A DNA stretch of 64,000 nucleotides. Origin: Clostridiales bacterium. GTDB lineage: Bacteria; Bacillota; Clostridia; Lachnospirales; Lachnospiraceae. Under the pieces are notes generated by a model that saw only the letters and a list, made by a program, of their open reading frames with translations, was not told where the DNA came from and did not search any database. Positions 55,465 to 63,971 of this stretch are shown in pieces; the first letter of the stretch is position 1, and each line of letters starts with the position of its first letter. The position numbers and the translations under genes are program-made. Where the stretch lies: contig JAJQAA010000034.1 in NCBI GenBank assembly GCA_021204045.1, positions 1 to 64,000 on the forward strand. Direction: 5' to 3'.

Positions 55465-56058
55465 TTAATAATCCTTTACTTCCCAATACCCGTAACGTTT
55501 GCCGCCTTTTCGCCCAACAATGCCTTTATCAACCAAGCTTTTTATTACACGTTTTACGGTACTTCTGGAAATCTGAAACTCCTCTTCCAGATCTGAATAT
55601 GTTGTTTTCGGTCTGGTAGCAAGAATTCTCTTGATTTTCATTTCCAAAGGCTCATCTAAAGGTTCATTTTGAACCTTTAGACCTTTAGGAGCTGAACCAT
55701 TGGCACCCATATCTGTTCCCCATCCTTCACTGCAATGGCGGTAAAAGCGAACGGTGAAACCATATTCATCTCCATAGTACTCAACTTTGCAATCAGCGGA
55801 TTCCTGCGAATTGGCTTGCGAATTTCCCTGATGAACATTTCCGGCGTTACTCCGTCAGGAAACTTGCCCGGACTATAGATTTCCATAAAGCTGCGGTATA
55901 TCGCCACTTCTACGCTTTGACCGGATTCTATCAGCCGGTGCGCAAAGGCATTTATCACTGCTTCTCTGGGTCATTTGTGCAATGGTCGCTTCCGGATTTT
56001 CTTCCAGGAATTTCTGGAAATCGGTATAATTCCGTTCGATACGGCATCCACGATCCAC
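55465..56058 (-). pseudogene. AlbA/RecG-like ATP-binding protein, C-terminal half, frameshifted
   Basis: Three minus-strand frames must be joined. The first reads RNYTDFQKFLEENPEATIAQ, the second INAFAHRLIESGQSVEVAIY and SPGKFPDGVTPEMFIREIR, and the third ends in a winged helix (TYSDLEEEFQISRSTVKRVI). This is the HATPase-like and wHTH end of the AlbA_2 (Schlafen-like) family often called RecG-like. Frameshifts lie near 55965 and 55700, and the N terminus is gone. It is inactive. Confidence 0.75.
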
Positions 56059-56171
56059 CTTGAATTCAAGCTGTTTATATCACAGAAAAGAGACCAACTA
56101 TCCAGTCAGTCTCCATCTATTTGTAAAAGGAAATCCATACTTTTCTTTTACACCAGTAACTATTAACTTTT

Positions 56172-56467
56172 TCCCCTTCCTTGGTATCTGTCTCGGCATG
56201 CAGCTCGCGATCGTTGAGTTCGCGCGCCATGTCATTGGCATAGAAGACGCGCACAGCATCGAATTTGACTCGGCCACCGCGCACCCGGTCATCCATCTGA
56301 TGCCGGATCAGGACGGCGTCGAGGATATCGGCGGCACGCTGCGGCTCGGCTCCTACCCCTGCGTCCTTGATCCGGAGTCCAGAGCCTACGGGGTCTACGG
56401 ATACAGCCCCATCCATGAACGCCACCGCCACCGCTACGAAGTCAACAACGATTTCCGCAACGCCCTC
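56172..56467 (+). pseudogene. Second copy of an internal pyrG segment
   Basis: 296 bp match pyrG 53623-53918 with eight differences (about 97 percent identity). It begins within the glutaminase domain at the catalytic GICLGMQ and ends at NNDFRNAL. Seven of the differences are synonymous and one changes E to G. It is open within a longer frame but has no start of its own and lacks the rest of CTP synthase. Confidence 0.92.
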
Positions 56468-56584
56468 TTCCTTTTTTTCTGATACAATGAGCGAAAGTGA
56501 GCCAGAAGAACGCTTACACAAGGTACACCCTTCGGGTATGCGCACACATGGCGAACAGCGAATGTTGATCGTGATAAAATCACC

Positions 56585-57052
56585 TTATCTTGACTGTTTA
56601 ATATATTGCTCTGCTTCCTCTCTTGTCAGATAATACACAGACTGCAACTCATTCGCGATCTGGTCATCTGGGATATGGTATTTTTTGCAAACAATGACCA
56701 TATTTAGAATACTCTCCTTCCGCTCTTCCCGGCGACCTTCCTGGCGACCAATTTCCTGATTTTCTTTATCTCTCATTAACATTGTCATATACTCTCGCCT
56801 CCATGTCCTGTTTTTTCTGGCCAGGGTCACTTCCTGTTCCAGGGCTTCTGTGAACGGATCATTTGTTGCTGCATTGGCCACATAATCTAAAAAGTTTTTT
56901 AGTTCCGGGTTTACATCATCTAAAACACCTGACGCATTCAGAAAAATCTTTATCGCTTCATCTCCCAGAGATACAGAAGTGTCTTCCTGGCAAATATTTG
57001 CAAATGTGTACTGGTGCCGTCCTTTGCCGAAGACATATATTATATATGAAGG
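56585..57052 (-). pseudogene. Rpn-family nuclease/transposase, C-terminal part
   Basis: An open frame of 155 codons is closed upstream by TAA at 57053-57055. It reads YVFGKGRHQYTFANICQ, then VNPELKNFLDYV, RRREYMTML-like residues and an acidic tail, typical of the C-terminal half of Rpn/PD-(D/E)XK transposase-like proteins. The N-terminal nuclease core is missing. A shorter start at 56881 would give 98 residues, but that is likely not a real gene. Confidence 0.75.
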
Positions 57053-57127
57053 TTACAGCTGATTCAAGAGCAAACAAAAATTTCATAATTTGGTAATGGA
57101 TTCCCTACTCTGATTTCAGTTTTCCTT

Positions 57128-57277
57128 CTACCCATCCGCGTCCCCATCCCTTTTCCCACAGGTCAGTTTTTTCTGATTCAACGCCCTGACGATCATCTGC
57201 CACATGCTGACCAGGCGATTCTGAGGCACGACATATTCATTCGCCAGATCCTTCAATACCAGAGATAAGAAACTCAT
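57128..57277 (-). CDS. Possible 49-residue protein after the transglutaminase gene
   Basis: Starts 8 bp beyond the stop of the preceding gene with GGAG upstream; it begins MSFLSLVLKDLANEY. No domain is recognised. Another frame over the same bases ends in a W/G-rich LWEKGWGRGWVEG stretch, so this may be decayed sequence. Confidence 0.25.
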   Translation of the reverse strand: MSFLSLVLKDLANEYVVPQNRLVSMWQMIVRALNQKKLTCGKRDGDADG

Positions 57278-57285
57278 GGCCCCTG

Positions 57286-59154
57286 TCACTCCTCATCTGC
57301 TTCCGCCTTATTCTTTTCCATTGCTTTCGTTTTTTCTTTCGCCGCGGATGTTTTTTCTTCCCCGTTTTCTTTCTCTTCAGTCTCTTTCTCTTCGGTTTCT
57401 TTCTCCCCAGTCTCTTTTTCCCCGGTCTCTTCCGCCTCAGTTTCTTCTGCCTCAGTTTCCTTCTCTGCCTCAGTTTCCTCCGCCGCGGACATTTCTTCCG
57501 TCTCGGCTCTTTCCGCCGCAGTCATTTCTTTCGTCTCGGCTTCTTCTTCCGCTTCTGAAGATTCTTCTGCCTCCGTGGATTCTTCCTCCTGCCCGGTCTT
57601 TCCGATCGATGCCGCTTCCGTTTCTGCTTTTTGAGAGATTGCTTCTGTCTCCGTCTCCGTCTCTACCTTTTCCGCGGTTGTCTCCGTTTCCGCATTCTTC
57701 GTTTCTTCTTTTTTCACCGCTTCCGGCTGCGTCTTCTTTGACGTGGCTGCTGCCTTCACCGGCACGTCGATATCAATGGTTTCCTGACCCCGGATCGTAA
57801 TGCTTCTCCCTGCCGTGTAATAAATTACGCCGGAGCGGATTGTGGCGTCCGTGACCGATTCGAGCACCCATTTATAATTTTCCGGATAATCCAGCATGAT
57901 TTTCGTACCTTCCGCCGCGGAGCCACTCTGCACCGCCACCTCATTGCCTTCCGTATCGATAAAGTGGATTGTATACGCTACCATTACCGCTCTCTCCACC
58001 GCTTCCTTCTTCATATATTCCGCGACCGCGTCGTATCCATAGGCGCTTCCCTTCGCCTTGACGGAATCCGGAGACCAGGTTTTATGCGAACGGATTTCTC
58101 TGATCTGGCTGTCCTTCAGATTAATGTATTTGTTTCTCAGGTCTCCGAAGCCATAACGATTGCTGCCGAGGGGATCTTCCCAGGTCACATCCACATGATA
58201 CCAGTCGCCCTCCAGCTGAATCAGATTCCACGCGTGCGTGCTGTTGCTGACATAGCGGGCTTTCAATCCGCAGGATTTCGCCATCTGCAGGAACGCGTCC
58301 GCATATCCGGCGCACTGTGCCTCCCCATTGACAATGCAGCTGTAGGCTGTCGCATTCTCCCAGCCTTCTCCCCTCTTGTATTTGCAATTCTCCACGATCC
58401 ACTGGATGATCGTCATCTCCTTTTCAAAATCGCTCATCCCGGAGGTAATATATTCATCCTTAAATTCTTCGATCGCATCCTCCATCTCATCCCGTTCATC
58501 CGCGCTCATCTTGTAATAATTTCCCATGGTGAAATCGTTGGCGGAATAACAGACGGAGCTGTCGCTGTAATCGCTCCAGTCCTCATCATCCGACGTTGAG
58601 AATGTCTGCACAACCGCGCTTCCCGTGATGCCTGCTCCCATACTCCCCGCCGTACTTCCTCCCGCGCCGCTTCCCATGCCTGCAGCGGAGGCATCCGCGG
58701 CATTGCCGGAGGAAATGCCTTTCCCCTGCTCATAATAAGCGACGCCGTTTTCATCCGTCCACGCCCCGCTCGCATCTACCGGATAGCCGTCCGGCGTGAC
58801 GGAAGCCGCCGCCATCGCCCCGCCATTATCCGGATTCAGATAATAACAACGCCCGTCAATCCACTGCCAGCCGGTCAGAAGCGCGCCCTGCGGTCCGTCC
58901 GCGCGCGTGTCCAGGAAATACCAGTTCCCGTTTTCCTGAATCCAGCCGATCTGCATATAACCATCCGCGCCTATGGAGTACGACCTCTCCCCATCCTGCA
59001 CCCAGGCCTGCGCGACCATCCGGCCGTCATCCGCCTGATACCGCCAGCCTTCCGCCTCGCTGTGCCAGGTCCCGGCAAACGCGCTCGTGCCCGACAACAC
59101 GGTAAACAACGCCGCCATACCAATCTTTCCCACGATTCTCTCTGCCTTTTTCAT
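57286..59154 (-). CDS. Secreted wall-repeat/transglutaminase protein with acidic tail
   Basis: 622 residues. A signal peptide (1-27) is followed by aromatic glucan/choline-binding-like repeats (30-145), a Gly/Ala/Ser linker, and a transglutaminase-like domain (about 215-345). The triad is C281 (GEAQCAGYADAF), H307 (STHAWNLI) and D322 (YHVDVTWEDP). A beta-rich segment with internet-like repeats (390-475) precedes an E/T/K-rich tail of about 140 residues. AAAGGAG is upstream; a 3-codon ORF overlaps the start (its TGA lies in ATGA). The promoter matches that of the sigma-factor operon. Confidence 0.85.
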   Translation of the reverse strand: MKKAERIVGKIGMAALFTVLSGTSAFAGTWHSEAEGWRYQADDGRMVAQAWVQDGERSYSIGADGYMQIGWIQENGNWYFLDTRADGPQGALLTGWQWIDGRCYYLNPDNGGAMAAASVTPDGYPVDASGAWTDENGVAYYEQGKGISSGNAADASAAGMGSGAGGSTAGSMGAGITGSAVVQTFSTSDDEDWSDYSDSSVCYSANDFTMGNYYKMSADERDEMEDAIEEFKDEYITSGMSDFEKEMTIIQWIVENCKYKRGEGWENATAYSCIVNGEAQCAGYADAFLQMAKSCGLKARYVSNSTHAWNLIQLEGDWYHVDVTWEDPLGSNRYGFGDLRNKYINLKDSQIREIRSHKTWSPDSVKAKGSAYGYDAVAEYMKKEAVERAVMVAYTIHFIDTEGNEVAVQSGSAAEGTKIMLDYPENYKWVLESVTDATIRSGVIYYTAGRSITIRGQETIDIDVPVKAAATSKKTQPEAVKKEETKNAETETTAEKVETETETEAISQKAETEAASIGKTGQEEESTEAEESSEAEEEAETKEMTAAERAETEEMSAAEETEAEKETEAEETEAEETGEKETGEKETEEKETEEKENGEEKTSAAKEKTKAMEKNKAEADEE

Positions 59155-59226
59155 AAATCCATGATCTCCTTTTTCCCGTTTTCTGATTCGCGGATGCTGC
59201 GCTCCGCGTTTTTTCCTTTACACTAC

Positions 59227-59255
59227 TATGACAACGGAAATGTGCTCCGGGTTTT
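59227..59255 (-). promoter_or_regulatory. ECF-like promoter of the transglutaminase gene
   Basis: Minus strand: AAAACC (59255-59250), 17 nt, GTCATA (59232-59227), then GTGTAAAGGAAAAA. The same boxes at the same spacing lie at 63943-63971. No good sigma-A boxes are seen here. Bases 59155-59374 hold this and nothing else recognised. Confidence 0.7.
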
Positions 59256-59374
59256 ATTTTCCAGGAAAATTTCAGAAAAAAATTCAGGGGGCCGAAGTTA
59301 CTTGCATAATACCAGCGTCAGTGCTATAATAAATTCGCGCACACTTATATTGTGTCTGTGTTCAAATTTAATAG

Positions 59375-59998
59375 ATGAAAGCTGGTGAACCTGTGAATAT
59401 TCGCGAACTTGCACGGCAAGTCATTACAGAAAACGGCGGCATTGCCAAGGCCGCTGATTTCGTGAATGCCGGAATACGGGCAGCCGATGTCGTAAATATG
59501 TGCAATGCAGGATTCCTTAACCGTGTACGTCATGGCTATTATCAGCTTGCCGGGCAGGACATTTCTTCCGAAGAGCAACTGCTCGCCACACTGATTCCGA
59601 AAGGGATTGTGTGCGTTGAGTCTGCTCTTTTCCACTATGGATATACTGACTTCATTCCCCGCAAATGGTCAATCGCCGTTCCACGGTCTATGTCGAGGAA
59701 AAAACTGGAAGTGGATGTTCTTGCGTTGCAGCCCTATTATGTTCAGTCTGAGATCTATGAGCTGGGTAAGACTACTGATGATTTTAACAATGTTACGCTT
59801 TCTGTATATGACCGAGAGCGAACCATTTGCGATTGCTTCAAATATCGTTCAAGACTCGACAATGAACTTTTTTGCAGGACTCTTAATGCTTATGCCAATG
59901 ACACAAAGAAGAATCTGCAAAACCTATCTATATACGCGAAAAGGCTCAGAGTGCATAAAAAACTTACAGAACTGATGGAGGTATTGCTCAATGACTGA
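59375..59998 (+). CDS. AbiEi-type antitoxin (type IV toxin-antitoxin)
   Basis: 207 residues. An N-terminal wHTH (NIRELARQVITENGGIAKAADFVNAGI) binds the operon's DNA in this family, and the C-terminal domain (residues 75-205, SALFHYGYTDFIPRKWSIAVPR) matches AbiEi. It overlaps the toxin gene by 8 bp. The start may be the ATG at 59375 or a GTG at 59393 that gives VNIRELA. AT-rich composition suggests transfer. Confidence 0.88.
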   Translation: MKAGEPVNIRELARQVITENGGIAKAADFVNAGIRAADVVNMCNAGFLNRVRHGYYQLAGQDISSEEQLLATLIPKGIVCVESALFHYGYTDFIPRKWSIAVPRSMSRKKLEVDVLALQPYYVQSEIYELGKTTDDFNNVTLSVYDRERTICDCFKYRSRLDNELFCRTLNAYANDTKKNLQNLSIYAKRLRVHKKLTELMEVLLND

Positions 59999-60902
59999 TA
60001 TGGCTGCATCTGTGCTGGCAAGGCTTAAAAATAAGGCAAGAGAAAGTGGCCGTAGTTATCAGCTCTGTATGCAACTCTTTTGCCAGGAGGAATTCTTACG
60101 TCGCCTGGAAAAATCGGAATATGCAGAAAACCTGGTACTGAAGGGTGGCTTATTCATTTATTCCGTCACAAATTTTGACAGCCGGGTAACTATAGATGTA
60201 GACTTTCTTCTTCAGAAGGTTCCAAATACGCCGGAACAGTTGAGGATCGTGCTGGAGGGAATCATAGCAACGCCTACCGACAATGATTTTATTACCTTTG
60301 AAATCAAGAATATCGCTCCTATCACCGTTGCAAAGAAGTATGCCGGGATTGGTGCTTCTCTGGTAGCACATATCAAGAACACACGCACCCCCGTTAATAT
60401 CGATTTCGGCGTGGGAGACGTAATCGTACCAAAATCGGAAAGGCGGAAAATTCCTACCCAGCTTGCGGATTTTCCAGCACCAACTGTCAATACATATTCC
60501 CTGGAAACCACGATTGCTGAGAAGTTGGATGCCATCCTCACCCTGATGGAGTTCTCCAGCCGGATGAAAGATTACTATGACATCTACTATCTTGCCAACA
60601 AGTTTGATTTTAACGGCGAAATACTAACGGAAGCTCTAAGAAAGACCTTTGAAAATCGTGGACATAATTTCACCGTAGAACAGTTTAAACAAGTTATATC
60701 GTTTGACGGTGATAAAGCAATGCAAAAGAAATGGAAAGCATTCTGTCGGAAAATTGATACGAAAACGGATAATTTCAGCACTGTTTTGAAGGTTATTCAG
60801 GCATTTTTGACAGAGCCAGTCTCTGCTGCCGTCGATGGTTACAAATTTACAAACCAATGGGTGTCAGACAGTGGTAAGTGGTCAAATATGGAAGAAAGGT
60901 AA
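59991..60902 (+). CDS. AbiEii-type nucleotidyltransferase toxin
   Basis: 303 residues of the AbiEii/AbiGii family. LVLKGGLFIYSV is the GS-like motif and TIDVDFLL the two metal aspartates of the nucleotidyltransferase fold. PVNIDFGVGD and the KDYYDIYYLA segment are also conserved. Toxins of this family modify tRNA 3' ends or GTP-dependent targets and stop growth; with AbiEi it gives abortive phage defence. GGAGG precedes the ATG, which overlaps the antitoxin. Confidence 0.9.
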   Translation: MTDMAASVLARLKNKARESGRSYQLCMQLFCQEEFLRRLEKSEYAENLVLKGGLFIYSVTNFDSRVTIDVDFLLQKVPNTPEQLRIVLEGIIATPTDNDFITFEIKNIAPITVAKKYAGIGASLVAHIKNTRTPVNIDFGVGDVIVPKSERRKIPTQLADFPAPTVNTYSLETTIAEKLDAILTLMEFSSRMKDYYDIYYLANKFDFNGEILTEALRKTFENRGHNFTVEQFKQVISFDGDKAMQKKWKAFCRKIDTKTDNFSTVLKVIQAFLTEPVSAAVDGYKFTNQWVSDSGKWSNMEER

Positions 60903-61011
60903 TGCCTGTATAACCAAGGCTGGACAGCAACGAGTGCCATCCAGCCTCACATCATTATCATAGAAGATCATCTTTTACAGAAACATTTTCACACAGGGGA
61001 TCACGTGAGCG

Positions 61012-63693
61012 TCACTGAATCCGCTTAGCACTCGCGACCGAATAAAGGAATTTCGGGTTCTCAAAGCTGGAGGCCCACCGGTTCTTTACCAGCTCAAACT
61101 CGTATTCACCGTACACTTCCTCGTAAACACCACTCAGAATCTGCGTCCGCGCCGTACAGGTTCCGTCCGGATGCTCAATCCAGGAGCTGATCCTGGCCGC
61201 TTCATCACCGCGGTCGCCGACCACGAAATAAAATACGCCATCTTCTACCATTATACCCTCATTTCTAGCTTCTTCCTCGGATATCTCGCCGTCATAATCG
61301 GCGAACATCGCCGAGGCATATTCCCGGACAGTTTCCTTCTCCACCGGATAACAACCTCTTATTTCGCCGAATGCCTCTGCATAGTGTTCCGTATACTTAT
61401 CCCAGAAATCATATGGATAAAAATTAACCATTATTCTCATCACACTCCAGAAATAATCGGTGTCATCGGGATCATAACTACTGTAATATAACTCATAGGC
61501 AATTGAATCCATCGGTGCCTGCATATACTGCTGTTCCTCCGTGAGATTGTCCACGTCCACTTCCACGTCCTCACCCGCGTATTCCTCGGATTCTTCCACG
61601 AAATCACTTTCGGAATCTTCCTTGCTCTCAAGAGGCCAAACCACCTCGCCGTTTTTCATGATCACACCATCGCCGGGAAACATATCCTCTGTCCCTCCAT
61701 CATGCTGCCCGACATTCGACGTATTCCAGAATAAGATTGTATCGGTTGCTTTGGTTTTCGTCAAAATTCTTCTGTTAACATAGCTGACTCCTTCATCATC
61801 CGGAATATAATACTCTCGATCTTTTTTATGTTTCTCAACTTCTTCTGCATTAATATGAAAAACCAGATTCTGCTTTCCGTCTAACTTTTCCAGCCACTCT
61901 GAATCTAACAAATATTCCATTCTTCCAGAATCGCTTTTTTGATGGAGAAGTGAAGATAAGAGCGTTGATTCTCCCACCACAATATCAACTTCAAATTCTC
62001 CCGTTGGAATCTGGTTTTTATAAGCACCGGAAGTCGTCGTTATCAAACTAAATTTATCGGGATATTCTATAAAATACCACTGTTGCGTTTCAACATTCCC
62101 AACGATCGCTCCCATATCGTAATCAGTCTTTCTTATCTCGTATTGAAATCCCGGGCCAGCTTCAAAGCCTATCCAATCGTGATAGAAGTGATAAACTTCC
62201 TTTGTGCTTAATATACTTCCATTGGGGACGTTGTCAATAAAATCTCCAAAATACGCAGTTATAGTGAATGTAGGTATATAATGATAAGGATCATCTAAGA
62301 CATTTGGATTACTTGTGTGAATCGTCACCCATTCCTCTTCATCATAAAACAACTGTTCACTGCATATTTTCAGCACCAGCTTCCGACCGTCCAAATCCGG
62401 GCTCAAATTCTCCCCATCGAATATGACCAGCTGATTCGGCACATGATTGTGTTCTACCGCGTACAAGGTATAAAAATCTGAGCGAATCGCAAGAAGCATC
62501 TCATTCGCGTCCTCCGCCCCCATCGCCTGGTAGAGCCGTTTTAACGCCGCACGCTCCTCCTCGGTGAGCTCCAGAAGCGATTCGGAAGCATCGGCAACAT
62601 TCTCCGCCTCCTGACTCATATCCGTCTGAAATTCCGTTTCATCAGCCAATGTTTCCTCGATAGCGCTTTCCGGAACCGACTGATTTCTGAGGGCATAAAC
62701 GCCCCCGACCGCTCCGCCGCCCGTCAGGCATACTGCCGCCGCCACGGCAACACCCTTTGCTCCGATTGCCTTGCCAAGAATGGTAAGCCCCGTTTTCCCG
62801 GCGACACCCGCCGCTGCTTCCGCGGTGGCCGCGGATGCTCCCGCTGCGCCGGAGCCAGCCGAAGCCGCGCCAGTGGCAGTCGTTGCCGCGCCGGAACCAA
62901 CTGAAGCCGTGCCGGAGGCAGCCGCTGACATACCAGAGCCAGCCGTTGCCGCACCGGAGCCAGCCGAAGCCGCCCCCGCGGATGCACTTCCCGCCGCCGC
63001 GCTCCCGGCTGCCGTGCCTCCGGCGATGGCAGCGCCAAACGGCGCGGCCACAGCCGCCATCGCGTCCTGATGGAACATCCAAACAAGGAAGGGTACAAAG
63101 GGTACGCAGTAGAGTTTGGTTCCTTTTTTCTCCAGCTCGAGCACCTTCGCCTTGAGCGTCTTACGTCCATAATTCAGGCGGCTCTTTACCGTCCCTTCGG
63201 AGCACTCCATGATCGCGGCGATCTGCTTTACCGGGCAATCCTCCAGATAATGCAGCACAATAGCGATTCTCTGCTCTTCCGGCAGTCCGTCGATCATCGC
63301 CTGCACCAGACGTCTCGTCTCGCTGTAATCTACCGTGGCTTCCGGGGAAAACCGATCGCTCTCGTCCTCAAAATCGATCGCTGCGTCATCCTCATCCTCC
63401 GAAGCCATCTGGGAAAACAGGATCGGTTTTTTCTTTTTCAGATAGTTCTTGCTGTTGTTGACTACGATCGTATTCAGCCAGCCCTGGAATTTCCCCGCAT
63501 CCTCCAGCATATCCAGGCTGTTGAATGCCTTTATGTACGAATCCTGCAATATATCCTGCGCCTGATCCTCGTCCTTCACCAGCTGCAGCGCCAGGTAAAA
63601 GGCCCGGCCGCTGGTCCGCTCATACAGCTCAGCCATCGCCTGCTGATCGCCCTTCCTGGCCGCAAGGACCAGCTCCATCATCGACTTTTCCAT
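61012..63693 (-). CDS. ECF sigma factor fused to a membrane helix and a large extracytoplasmic domain
   Basis: 893 residues. Region 2 (about 8-88, including DEDQAQDILQDSYIKAF) and region 4 (about 125-182, LPEEQRIAIVLHYLEDCPVKQ) make a complete ECF sigma factor. Residues 195-210 are hydrophobic (PFVPFLVWMF), residues 240-284 are a G-A-A-S-A-G-S heptad repeat, and residues 313-335 form one membrane helix. The remaining 555 residues should be outside; they hold no domain I know and end in an acidic, aromatic-rich part. It follows a lipoprotein gene by 18 bp. A membrane-tethered sigma that senses outside conditions is inferred. Confidence 0.85.
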   Translation of the reverse strand: MEKSMMELVLAARKGDQQAMAELYERTSGRAFYLALQLVKDEDQAQDILQDSYIKAFNSLDMLEDAGKFQGWLNTIVVNNSKNYLKKKKPILFSQMASEDEDDAAIDFEDESDRFSPEATVDYSETRRLVQAMIDGLPEEQRIAIVLHYLEDCPVKQIAAIMECSEGTVKSRLNYGRKTLKAKVLELEKKGTKLYCVPFVPFLVWMFHQDAMAAVAAPFGAAIAGGTAAGSAAAGSASAGAASAGSGAATAGSGMSAAASGTASVGSGAATTATGAASAGSGAAGASAATAEAAAGVAGKTGLTILGKAIGAKGVAVAAAVCLTGGGAVGGVYALRNQSVPESAIEETLADETEFQTDMSQEAENVADASESLLELTEEERAALKRLYQAMGAEDANEMLLAIRSDFYTLYAVEHNHVPNQLVIFDGENLSPDLDGRKLVLKICSEQLFYDEEEWVTIHTSNPNVLDDPYHYIPTFTITAYFGDFIDNVPNGSILSTKEVYHFYHDWIGFEAGPGFQYEIRKTDYDMGAIVGNVETQQWYFIEYPDKFSLITTTSGAYKNQIPTGEFEVDIVVGESTLLSSLLHQKSDSGRMEYLLDSEWLEKLDGKQNLVFHINAEEVEKHKKDREYYIPDDEGVSYVNRRILTKTKATDTILFWNTSNVGQHDGGTEDMFPGDGVIMKNGEVVWPLESKEDSESDFVEESEEYAGEDVEVDVDNLTEEQQYMQAPMDSIAYELYYSSYDPDDTDYFWSVMRIMVNFYPYDFWDKYTEHYAEAFGEIRGCYPVEKETVREYASAMFADYDGEISEEEARNEGIMVEDGVFYFVVGDRGDEAARISSWIEHPDGTCTARTQILSGVYEEVYGEYEFELVKNRWASSFENPKFLYSVASAKRIQ
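62846..62971. repeat. Six 21-bp tandem repeats in the sigma-factor linker
   Basis: Units of 21 bp such as GCGCCGGAGCCAGCCGAAGCC begin at 62846, 62867, 62888, 62909, 62930 and 62951. On the coding strand each adds one heptad of the Gly/Ala/Ser linker. Length change by whole units would keep the frame. Confidence 0.85.
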
Positions 63694-63711
63694 ACCGTGC
63701 CTCGCCTCAGT

Positions 63712-63897
63712 CTATTTTCCGGTTGACAATGATTTCATACAATCCTTGCAGATATTGATATTCTCGCCCAGTACCTGCTTTGTCTCACACACCTTTTCCT
63801 GACCGCAAAAATCACATTTCGCAGTCTTCCCGCCGCAGGCCACCATGTTCGCCGTGAGCATCGCCACCAGCATCCATCTTATCATATTCTTTTTCAT
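63712..63897 (-). CDS. Small zinc-ribbon lipoprotein before the sigma-factor gene
   Basis: 61 residues. A signal peptide ends at the lipobox-like MVAC (C21). The mature part has a CxxC pair (C28, C31) and a second CxxC pair (C50, C53), plus C37, spaced like a four-cysteine zinc ribbon of the ClpX type (CDFCGQEK and ICKDCMKS). CGGAGG precedes the ATG. It is the first gene of the sigma operon. It could sense metal or redox state or regulate its neighbour; this is inference. Confidence 0.75.
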   Translation of the reverse strand: MKKNMIRWMLVAMLTANMVACGGKTAKCDFCGQEKVCETKQVLGENINICKDCMKSLSTGK

Positions 63898-63942
63898 GTT
63901 CTTTCCTCCGAAATAATTTTAATTTATTTTTCCTTACACCTA

Positions 63943-63971
63943 TATGACAATCAAACAACGTTTCCGGTTTT
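63943..63971 (-). promoter_or_regulatory. ECF-like promoter of the lipoprotein/sigma operon
   Basis: Minus strand: AAAACC (63971-63966), 17 nt, GTCATA (63948-63943), then GTGTAAGGAAAAA. It matches the promoter at 59227-59255 in boxes, spacing and downstream sequence, as expected if the encoded sigma factor controls both. Confidence 0.7.

Noticed and set aside
56060-56482. A separate 140-residue gene containing the pyrG fragment
   Set aside because: No start signal; the frame is open only because the pyrG fragment keeps its reading frame.
62846-62971. CRISPR array
   Set aside because: Repeat units are contiguous, coding and without spacers; no cas genes occur in the window.
62771-63155. Pro/Ala-rich open frames antisense to the sigma linker
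   Set aside because: They are readings of the 21-bp repeat on the other strand, with no start site.
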